Shown piece by piece: positions 1 through 5,567 of a stretch of DNA of 10,653 bases. How positions within the stretch are numbered: the first letter of the stretch is position 1; the number at the start of each line of letters is the position of its first letter. A model generated the notes under the pieces. That model was not told the DNA's origin and did no database searches. It saw nothing but the letters and a program-made list of their open reading frames with translations. The position numbers and the translations under genes were made by a program. The DNA is from Helicobacteraceae bacterium (lineage in GTDB: Bacteria > Campylobacterota > Campylobacteria > Campylobacterales > Sulfurimonadaceae), in assembly GCA_024635885.1 (NCBI GenBank), contig JAGXIA010000109.1, forward strand, positions 1 to 10,653. Reading direction: 5' to 3'.

Positions 1-786
1 AAGTCCTTGTTTATGCAGTATATTGATTGGGTAGTAAATATTATGACTCTTAATTTTGGAGTCTCTTTTGTGAGTGGACAAGATGTAAGTAATGAGATAT
101 TAAAACGTCTTCCTGTAACACTTAGCATGAATATTACGGCTTTAGTTGCTGTTTTTATTTTCTCTTTATATTTAGGCATTAAAGCAGCGTTAAATTATGA
201 AAAAAAGTCTGATTATATCATCCGTCAAATCTCTTTAGTCTCTTTTTCTATGCCCTCATTTTACTTGGCATTGATATTTATAATATTATTTAGTGTGAAT
301 TTAAACCTTTTTCCTATTGCAGGACTCCACTCCATAGAAGAAAAAACAGGTATTGCTAATTACATTGACATGGCTTGGCACTTAATTCTCCCTGTAAGTG
401 TTATGATATTTGTAGGACTTGGAAGTATGATTATTTATATTCGCTCTTTGACTTTGGAGATTTTAAAGAGTGACTACTACTATTTTGCACTCTCACGCGG
501 CTTAAGTAAAAAAAAACTGCTTCGTTACTATATCTTGCCTAATCTTTTTCCTCCAATTGTTACACTTTTAGGTTTATCACTTCCCGGACTTATAGGCGGC
601 AGTGTGATTTTGGAGTCTATTTTTGGAATTGAAGGAATGGGACAGTTGTTTTTTATGAGTGCTCTTAGTCGTGATTACCCGGTTATTATGGGTACTTTGA
701 TGATAACAGCATTTTTAACACTGCTAGGAAATATGTTTGCGGATTTGATTTTAATGAAGTTGAACCCTTATATGAAAAGGGGTTAA
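1..786 (+). CDS. ABC transporter permease, DppB/OppB/NikB family (5'-partial)
   Basis: Inner-membrane permease subunit of a peptide/nickel-type ABC importer. The frame is open from base 1 (it reads K-S-L-F-M-Q-Y), so the start and probably the first membrane helix lie upstream; the TTG at 7 is not taken as the start. The 261 residues present compare with about 310-330 for the family. 'Q-Y-x-x-W' followed later by 'I-L-K-R-L-P-V-T-L' is the usual N-terminal region of DppB-type permeases. Five further hydrophobic segments follow. The cytoplasmic EAA loop that docks the ATPase is seen at 'ALSRGLSKKKLLRYYILPN', followed by 'GGSVILESIFGIEGMGQLF', a strong family signature. No DppC-type partner follows; a hairpin closes the unit within 6 nt of the stop, so partner subunits must be upstream or elsewhere. 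The transported substrate cannot be told from sequence. Confidence 0.9.
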   Translation, partial: KSLFMQYIDWVVNIMTLNFGVSFVSGQDVSNEILKRLPVTLSMNITALVAVFIFSLYLGIKAALNYEKKSDYIIRQISLVSFSMPSFYLALIFIILFSVNLNLFPIAGLHSIEEKTGIANYIDMAWHLILPVSVMIFVGLGSMIIYIRSLTLEILKSDYYYFALSRGLSKKKLLRYYILPNLFPPIVTLLGLSLPGLIGGSVILESIFGIEGMGQLFFMSALSRDYPVIMGTLMITAFLTLLGNMFADLILMKLNPYMKRG

Positions 787-791
787 AAGCT

Positions 792-818
792 TTGGCATGT
801 GGAATTTCCACATGCCAA
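792..818. terminator. Bidirectional hairpin terminator between ABC permease and nusA
   Basis: Perfect 13-bp inverted repeat, TTGGCATGTGGAA (792-804) and TTCCACATGCCAA (806-818), in the 42-nt gap between two convergent genes. Read on -, the stem is followed by AGCTTTTAA, a short T-run that suits termination of nusA. Read on +, the downstream side has no clear T-run, so termination of the permease may be weaker. The arm sequence recurs inside two genes of this window (3879-3891 and 10424-10436). Confidence 0.75.
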
Positions 819-828
819 GAAGTATAAA

Positions 829-1965
829 TTAGTTAAATAAAGCCTCTAGTGCATCAACACTATCTCTTGATTCTTCTATTTCACCAGTTTCTGCATTAGT
901 TGTACTGTCATTTTCAACAAGTTCAATATTTAAACCCGTAAGCATAGAAGCTAGGCGGATGTTAATTCCGCTTTTACCAATAGCCTTTGATTTTTGATCA
1001 GCCGGCAGAGTAATAATTGCTTTTTCATTTTCACCTGCTTCATTTTTAACAATCTCTACATGTGAAATTATAGCCGGACTCATAGCGCGAGATACAAAAA
1101 GTTCAGGAATAGAAGTATATTCAATACAGTCGATATTTTCGCCGATCAACTCTTCAGAAACGGCGTTAATACGAACACCTTTTACCCCAACAGTTGCTCC
1201 AACAGCATCAACTTGCGGATGAGTACTTATAAGTGCTATTTTAGCTCTTTCACCTGGAATACGGGCAGATTTTTCTACAATAACAGTTCCATCAGAAATC
1301 TCAGGAACTTCCAGTGCTAAAAGTTCTTCTAAAAATTTTGGACTTGTACGAGACAATTCAATTTGAATCCCATTTTCTTTATCCATATTTACACGTCTTA
1401 CAACAGCTTTTATATGGTCACCAACATTATAGAACTCACCCTTAATACGACTTTTCATAGGTAATACAGCACGAATTTCATCTACTTCTATATAAGTAGC
1501 GTTTTGTTCGTCAACTCTAGTTACACGGCCGGAGACCAATGTGCCTATTTTTGACTTATATTTATTAAATATTTCATCTTCAACCAATCTTTGAATATGG
1601 TATTCTATTTCACGATGAAGTGCTGAAGCAGCAGTTCTGCCATAGTCTTCTAGTTTGTGTTCTATTTGAAGCTGATCTTCAAGTTCTACTTGATCATCAT
1701 ACTCTCTAGCATCACTGATTGATATGAAAGCAGGTGCTACATTTTCATCTTGAAGTTTTTCATCATCATCGGCAACAACCGTAATTGTCTGGACAATATT
1801 CATCTTTTTTGTAGCTTCGTCAATTGTTGCTTCATAAGCAAATTTATTATCGATTACTCTCTTGGCAGTTTGTACAAAAGCTGTTTTAAGAGCTTCTTTT
1901 ACTTGCTCAGGCTTGAGACCTTTTTCGTGTGCTATAGCATCAACAATATCTAGAATTTTTTCCAT
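829..1965 (-). CDS. nusA: Transcription termination/antitermination factor NusA
   Basis: Cytoplasmic RNA polymerase-associated factor that modulates pausing, intrinsic termination and antitermination, including on rRNA operons. The 378 residues carry the standard core: an N-terminal RNAP-binding domain (about 1-135, beginning 'MEKILDIVDAIAHEKGL'), an S1 domain (about 137-205, 'GTLVSGRVTRVDE'), KH1 (about 210-285, with 'DAVGATVGVKGVRI') and KH2 (about 290-350, with 'AIGKSGINIRLASMLTGLNI'). The protein ends in a short acidic tail and lacks the C-terminal acidic repeats of E. coli NusA, as in many bacteria. The ATG at 1965 has an AGGAA ribosome site at 1975-1971, 5 nt upstream. It is transcribed divergently from the miaB operon across the palindromic region 2039-2100, with a predicted leader of about 67 nt, and ends at the hairpin 792-818. 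No rimP, infB or rbfA is adjacent in the window. Confidence 0.97.
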   Translation of the reverse strand: MEKILDIVDAIAHEKGLKPEQVKEALKTAFVQTAKRVIDNKFAYEATIDEATKKMNIVQTITVVADDDEKLQDENVAPAFISISDAREYDDQVELEDQLQIEHKLEDYGRTAASALHREIEYHIQRLVEDEIFNKYKSKIGTLVSGRVTRVDEQNATYIEVDEIRAVLPMKSRIKGEFYNVGDHIKAVVRRVNMDKENGIQIELSRTSPKFLEELLALEVPEISDGTVIVEKSARIPGERAKIALISTHPQVDAVGATVGVKGVRINAVSEELIGENIDCIEYTSIPELFVSRAMSPAIISHVEIVKNEAGENEKAIITLPADQKSKAIGKSGINIRLASMLTGLNIELVENDSTTNAETGEIEESRDSVDALEALFN

Positions 1966-2038
1966 AATTATTCCTATTAAATAGTCGTTTCATAAAAAAT
2001 AAATGTTTGTAATTGGGGGATTTCTTATGAGTAATAGT

Positions 2039-2044
2039 ATTATA
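2039..2044 (-). promoter_or_regulatory. Candidate -10 box for nusA
   Basis: ATTATA on + reads TATAAT on -, at the outer end of the left palindrome arm, and mirrors the box at 2095-2100. It predicts a nusA transcript starting near 2032. No -35 hexamer is evident; the upstream side is the spacer of the palindrome and the opposite arm. Confidence 0.55.
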
Positions 2045-2094
2045 TACAAAATCTACTAAAAATATCTTTAATACGATTTTTAGTAGATTTTGTA

Positions 2095-2100
2095 TATAAT
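2095..2100 (+). promoter_or_regulatory. Candidate -10 box for the HP0268-like/miaB operon
   Basis: TATAAT at the outer end of the right palindrome arm predicts a start near 2107 and a leader of about 28 nt with AAGGAT (2124-2129) as ribosome site. A second TATAAT at 2111-2116 could start transcription near 2123 and leave a leader of about 12 nt. No clear -35 hexamer is seen, which is usual for the main sigma factor of Campylobacterota. Confidence 0.6.
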
Positions 2101-2134
2101 GCAAGACTTTTATAATAAAAAATAAGGATGTGTA

Positions 2135-2380
2135 ATGGATTTAAAATTTGCAAGAACAGATATAACTGCAAAACCAAAAAAAGTTGAGTTAGATAAAATA
2201 GAGGCAACCGTAGAGAAAGAAGACAGTGTGATTTTTTACTTTGACAGAGACAATTCACATAAAGACTTATTGGAACTTCAGGATCACTTTGAAGCAAAAG
2301 GCAAAAGTTTTTACATGAGTGAAGTTAAATACGGACTCTCAGATAACGAGTATATGTACCAAGTACACATCATAAGATAG
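2135..2380 (+). CDS. HP0268-family small protein (putative nuclease)
   Basis: Small cytoplasmic protein of 81 residues, without signal peptide or membrane segment. It resembles Helicobacter pylori HP0268 (about 80 residues) in the central 'VIFYF' strand, the 'N-S-H-K-D-L-L' helix start, and the ending 'Y-M-Y-Q-V-H-I-I-R'. HP0268 has a solved structure and was reported to nick DNA and cleave RNA; whether that is its physiological role is unsettled, and activity here is inference. Family restriction to Campylobacterota and linkage to miaB fit the H. pylori order. The ATG at 2135 has AAGGAT 5 nt upstream. The stop is 7 nt before miaB, so it is the first gene of the operon. A link to RNA or tRNA metabolism is suggested by context only. 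Confidence 0.82.
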   Translation: MDLKFARTDITAKPKKVELDKIEATVEKEDSVIFYFDRDNSHKDLLELQDHFEAKGKSFYMSEVKYGLSDNEYMYQVHIIR

Positions 2381-2387
2381 AACATAA

Positions 2388-3689
2388 ATGAGTAAAAAGT
2401 TATTTGTTGAAACATTGGGCTGTGCAATGAATTCTCGTGACAGTGAGCATATGATTGCTGAGCTGCGTGAGAAAGAAAATTATGAAGTAATTGATGATTT
2501 TACAGAGGCTGATCTTATTTTAATAAATACATGCTCAGTTAGAGAGAGACCAGTTCATAAGCTTTTTTCTGAACTAGGCGGCTTTAACAAGAAGAAAAAA
2601 CCAGGTGCAAAAATAGGTGTTTGCGGCTGTACTGCTTCTCATCTTGGAGAAGAAATACTTAAACGTGCACCCTATGTGAGTTTTGTTTTAGGTGCACGGA
2701 ATGTTTCTAAAATAACAGAGGTTCTTCATAAAGACAAAGCTGTAGAAATAGACATAAACTACGATGAGAGTGAATTTGCTTTTAAAGATTTTCGCTCATC
2801 ACCATTCAAAGGTTTTATAAATATTTCTATCGGGTGTGACAAGGCTTGTACCTTTTGTATAGTTCCTAAAACAAGAGGCGATGAAGTCTCTATTCCTGAC
2901 TCATTAATCATACGAGAGGCTAAGCGTTTAGTTGATTCTGGAGCTAAAGAGATATTTCTTTTAGGTCAAAATGTAAATAATTATGGGCGTAGATTTTCAG
3001 GCGAACATGAAAAAGTTAATTTTACAGAGCTTTTAAGAAGACTGAGTAAAATTGAAAAATTGCAGAGAATTCGCTTTACTTCACCGCACCCTTTTCACAT
3101 GGACGATGAATTTATACAAGAGTTTTCAACTAACCCAAAAATATGCAAATCTATGCATATGCCACTGCAAAGTGGTTCTAACAAAGTCCTTAAAGACATG
3201 AAAAGAGGCTACACGAAAGAGTGGTTTATAAATCGTGTGCAAATGCTAAAAAGTATGTGTCCTGAAGCTACCATCAGTACTGATATTATTGTTGGTTTTC
3301 CAGGGGAGAGTGATGAAGATTTTCAAGACTCAATAGATGTTATGAGACAAGTAGAATTTGATCAAATTTTTTCATTTAAATATTCTCCTCGTCCCGAGAC
3401 TGAAGCTGAACATTTTACAAATGTTGTAGATGAAGAGGTCGCTTCACAAAGACTAAATGAATTACAAAAACTTAATAATGAAATAATAGACAAAAAACAC
3501 TCTGGGCTTATAGGCACTACATATGAAGTATATTTTGAAACTCTTAACAGAGATAACTTTGTAGCTGGAAGAAGTAACAATAACAGAGTTATTAGAGTTG
3601 ACGGTTCAGAAGAGTTGCTTGGACAATTTAGAAATGTTAAAATAATCGATATTGGCAGAACTATTTTAACAGGCGAGATTGTTGCTTAA
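2388..3689 (+). CDS. miaB: tRNA-2-methylthio-N6-isopentenyladenosine37 synthase (methylthiotransferase) MiaB
   Basis: Radical-SAM enzyme that adds a methylthio group to N6-isopentenyl-A37 of tRNAs reading UNN codons. At 433 residues it is full length. The N-terminal UPF0004 domain supplies the ligands of the auxiliary cluster: C12 in 'ETLGCAMN', C49 in 'NTCSVRE' and C81 in 'GCTAS'. The radical-SAM cluster is C150-x3-C154-x2-C157 in 'GCDKACTFCIVPKTRG'. A C-terminal TRAM domain (about 373-433) binds tRNA. 'FVETLGCAMN' and 'CSVRE' are MiaB-type; the paralogue in this window at 8710-10023 has RimO-type motifs. The ATG lies 7 nt after the preceding stop with no strong ribosome site, so it probably depends on coupling. 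The 3' end overlaps the acyltransferase gene by 11 nt. Confidence 0.97.
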   Translation: MSKKLFVETLGCAMNSRDSEHMIAELREKENYEVIDDFTEADLILINTCSVRERPVHKLFSELGGFNKKKKPGAKIGVCGCTASHLGEEILKRAPYVSFVLGARNVSKITEVLHKDKAVEIDINYDESEFAFKDFRSSPFKGFINISIGCDKACTFCIVPKTRGDEVSIPDSLIIREAKRLVDSGAKEIFLLGQNVNNYGRRFSGEHEKVNFTELLRRLSKIEKLQRIRFTSPHPFHMDDEFIQEFSTNPKICKSMHMPLQSGSNKVLKDMKRGYTKEWFINRVQMLKSMCPEATISTDIIVGFPGESDEDFQDSIDVMRQVEFDQIFSFKYSPRPETEAEHFTNVVDEEVASQRLNELQKLNNEIIDKKHSGLIGTTYEVYFETLNRDNFVAGRSNNNRVIRVDGSEELLGQFRNVKIIDIGRTILTGEIVA

Positions 3690-4305
3690 AAAAATCTCTC
3701 GTGCTTTGGCACTAATTATCGTTCCTTTTGTTGGTTCTTTGATAATTAGGTTTATAGCACTCACTAACAAAAAAAAGTTTCACACAATAGCTGAAATAGG
3801 AGATGAACCTACCATCTTTGCTTGCTGGCATGGTGAACTTTTAATGCTCCCTTATCTTTACTTTTACTATAGAAAAACTCCACATGCCAAAGTTTTGATC
3901 TCTAGCCATTTTGATGGCAACCTTATATCAAAAACAATAAAATATTTTGGATTAGACACTATAGCTGGCTCTTCAAACAGAAATGCCGCGAAAGTTTTGA
4001 TTCAAGGGATTAAAGCACTGAGAGATGGTTATGACATAGGCATAACTCCTGATGGCCCTAAAGGACCTAGGCATGAAGTTGCTGATGGTATAATAGTGAT
4101 GGCTCAAAAAGCTAAAGCTAAAATAGTTTTAGTTAATATAGTTCCATCAAGATACTGGGAATTTAACTCTTGGGATAAATTCAGAGTGCCTAAGCCGTTT
4201 GGTACTTTAAATTACTATTCATCAGGTATGCTTGATGTAAGTGAGATGAATTTTGAAGAAGCAAAAGCCTTAATAAAAAAGGAGTTTTTAAAGCATGAGT
4301 ACTAA
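3679..4305 (+). CDS. DUF374-family lysophospholipid acyltransferase-like protein
   Basis: A 208-residue membrane-associated protein of the DUF374 branch of the LPLAT acyltransferases, which is thought to acylate lipid or lipid A-type acceptors; its substrate is not known. An N-terminal hydrophobic helix (about 8-28) is followed by 'FACWHGELLMLPY' (H51), 'SSHFDGNLI' (75-83), 'GSSNRNAAKVL' (97-107) and 'ITPDGPKGPR' (122-131), the four hallmark blocks. The first histidine block lacks the aspartate of a classic HX4D motif, as in other DUF374 proteins. No ATG occurs before residue 56, so a TTG start is required: 3679 (used here) or 3682, with AGGCGAG at 3671-3677 as ribosome site. It overlaps miaB by 11 nt and the next gene by 11 nt. 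A homologue follows miaB in H. pylori. Confidence 0.88.
   Translation: MLLKKISRALALIIVPFVGSLIIRFIALTNKKKFHTIAEIGDEPTIFACWHGELLMLPYLYFYYRKTPHAKVLISSHFDGNLISKTIKYFGLDTIAGSSNRNAAKVLIQGIKALRDGYDIGITPDGPKGPRHEVADGIIVMAQKAKAKIVLVNIVPSRYWEFNSWDKFRVPKPFGTLNYYSSGMLDVSEMNFEEAKALIKKEFLKHEY
3879..3891 (-). repeat. Copy of the terminator-arm motif inside the acyltransferase gene
   Basis: TCCACATGCCAAA on + reads TTTGGCATGTGGA on -, identical over 13 nt to the left arm of the terminator hairpin with one flanking base (791-803). Here it is single, within codons for T-P-H-A-K, with no partner arm. Confidence 0.5.
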
Positions 4306-4750
4306 AATACTTTTACCAAGTTTAGCTGTTTTACTTATTTTAGTTATGGGTGGATATTTTCTGTCAAATCCATCTTATGAAAAGTCAGTTAAAGCAAAAT
4401 ATTATTATGAGATTGGTGATTATAAAGAGGCTCTTGCTTTATCTAAAGAGGCCTTTTCTTTAGATGTCTATAATAGAATGGCATCAACAATTATGGCTCA
4501 GTCTATAACATCGATGAAATATACTGCTTATATTGATGACGCTAAAAAGTATATGAAACAAATAAATGAAATTGCCGCTAAAGATAGCATTTCTAATGCT
4601 GATAGAGCAAAAATAAGATTGATATGTGAGATTATGATCAGCGCATACATAAAACTTGCTCCTAGCGTTGTGACTGAAAAAAGTTTAGTCAATGATGCAT
4701 CAAATTATTATCTCGGTTTTGAGAAACTTCTTGAAAAAGTCAATAAATAA
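4295..4750 (+). CDS. Membrane-anchored TPR-like protein of unknown function
   Basis: 151 residues, not recognised by name. Residues 5-24 form one hydrophobic helix at the N-terminus, either an uncleaved anchor or a signal sequence; no lipobox cysteine is present. Residues about 28-62 ('AKYYYEIGDYKEALALSKEAF') look like one tetratricopeptide-type helical hairpin, and the rest is predicted helical, so the soluble part is probably a small periplasmic helical scaffold. The ATG at 4295 has a good AAGGAG (4279-4284) and overlaps the acyltransferase stop by 11 nt. The 3' end overlaps the recombinase gene by about 20 nt. Its place before the PilMNO-like genes permits a role in an envelope machine, but nothing in the sequence proves this. 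Confidence 0.75.
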   Translation: MSTKILLPSLAVLLILVMGGYFLSNPSYEKSVKAKYYYEIGDYKEALALSKEAFSLDVYNRMASTIMAQSITSMKYTAYIDDAKKYMKQINEIAAKDSISNADRAKIRLICEIMISAYIKLAPSVVTEKSLVNDASNYYLGFEKLLEKVNK

Positions 4751-5567
4751 CTATAGACAAGAATTTCTTGAATCTCTTGAAAATCTTAGAGGCTACTCTG
4801 AATTAACAATTAAAAGTTATGATGAAGTACTCAAAGAAGCATTTATCTACGTAGAAATCATTCAGCAAAATACTCACTATATCTTTAATATTATGCCTTA
4901 TCGGATAAAAATCGCACATCTAAATGCTAAAACAATTTCAAAGAAACTCAGTGCTATACGTTCTTTTGTCTCATACTTAAATGAACAAAACATAAAAGTT
5001 GTACTGAAGTCAGATGAGAGTGTGAAAGTTGCTAAAACACTCCCCAAACCAATTCAACATAAACATATAGTAGAAGCCTTGGAGCATGCCAATTTAGAAG
5101 AGCGTTTAGTGGTTGTGATGTTATATACTTTAGGTCTTAGAATATCCGAACTTACTTCGCTAAAATTAGTAGATATTTCTACTGGCTGGATTAGAGTTTT
5201 AGGTAAAGGGAACAAACAAAGAGATATTCCACTTATAAGTTCAACAAAACTATTATTAGATGAATATCTCGCTGTAAATTATCCGAAAATATTTCTTTTT
5301 GAGAAAAATAGAGAAAAATTAAGCGAAAATAGTCTAAGATATAGCGTTACTAAAGTGTTTAAGAGAGTGGCTCTAAAAGTTACTCCTCATCAACTTCGTC
5401 ATTCATATGCAACGGTCTTGTTAAATAACAATGCACCAATTGCTGATGTAAGCGAGTTACTTGGTCACTCGTCGATGGCAACGACACAAATATATACTAA
5501 ATTAGGAAGTGCATTGAAACAACAAAACTATAACAAAGCACATCCCCTTTGTGGTTGGGATAAATAG
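4731..5567 (+). CDS. Xer-type tyrosine recombinase
   Basis: Site-specific DNA recombinase of the XerC/XerD/XerH family, which resolves chromosome dimers at dif-type sites. From the TTG at 4731 it has 278 residues: an N-terminal core-binding SAM-like domain (about 4-90, 'YSELTIKSYDEVLKEAF') and a catalytic domain with all expected residues: R137 in 'LGLRISEL', K159 in 'GKGNKQRDIPL', H220 and R223 in 'HQLRHSYAT', H246 in 'LLGHSS' and Y255 in 'QIYTKL'. It should therefore be active. The start is uncertain: an ATG at 4692 would give 291 residues but overlap the previous gene by 59 nt and lacks a ribosome site; TTG 4731 has GAGA nearby and fits the family's N-terminus. It is shorter than Helicobacter/Campylobacter XerH (about 350-360). 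The stop overlaps the next gene's GTG by 1 nt. No dif-like site was recognised in the window. Confidence 0.88.
   Translation: MKKSINNYRQEFLESLENLRGYSELTIKSYDEVLKEAFIYVEIIQQNTHYIFNIMPYRIKIAHLNAKTISKKLSAIRSFVSYLNEQNIKVVLKSDESVKVAKTLPKPIQHKHIVEALEHANLEERLVVVMLYTLGLRISELTSLKLVDISTGWIRVLGKGNKQRDIPLISSTKLLLDEYLAVNYPKIFLFEKNREKLSENSLRYSVTKVFKRVALKVTPHQLRHSYATVLLNNNAPIADVSELLGHSSMATTQIYTKLGSALKQQNYNKAHPLCGWDK

Larger units (their letters stand above)
2039..2100. repeat. Perfect 25-bp inverted repeat in the nusA / miaB-operon divergent promoter region
   Basis: The left arm 2039-2063 and right arm 2076-2100 are exact reverse complements over 25 bp, separated by a 12-nt spacer (2064-2075, ATCTTTAATACG). 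Each arm ends, on its outer side, in a TATAAT box reading away from the centre, so the palindrome covers the likely promoter cores of both divergent transcripts. If the predicted start sites are right, neither mRNA contains the hairpin, so it would act as DNA: a mirror-duplicated promoter, an operator for a dimeric regulator, or a cruciform. Confidence 0.9.

Noticed and set aside
7..9. TTG at 7 as the start of the ABC permease
   Set aside because: The frame is open to the window edge and the first transmembrane helix expected in the family is missing, so the gene begins upstream.
1750..1953. 67-codon + frame inside nusA, and similar + frames at 8977-9204 and 9752-10042 inside rimO
   Set aside because: All are antisense to strongly supported genes and show no family features or translation signals.
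2039..2100. Palindrome as a dif/Xer recombination site or as an invertible promoter
   Set aside because: Xer sites have two half-sites of about 11 bp around a 6-8 bp centre, not 25-bp arms around 12 bp. An invertible switch needs a longer segment between arms, and inverting 12 bp would change nothing useful.
2039..2100. Palindrome as an intrinsic terminator
   Set aside because: The stem is almost entirely A/T, it lies upstream of two divergent genes rather than after any gene, and no T-run context fits.
2040..2297. 85-codon frame on - across the nusA/miaB-operon intergenic region
   Set aside because: It is antisense to the well-supported HP0268-like gene, runs through the palindrome, and has the hydrophobic shadow composition of AT-rich antisense frames.
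4692..4730. ATG at 4692 as start of the recombinase
   Set aside because: It would overlap the previous gene by 59 nt, has no ribosome site, and adds residues not expected in the family; TTG 4731 fits better, though the choice is not certain.
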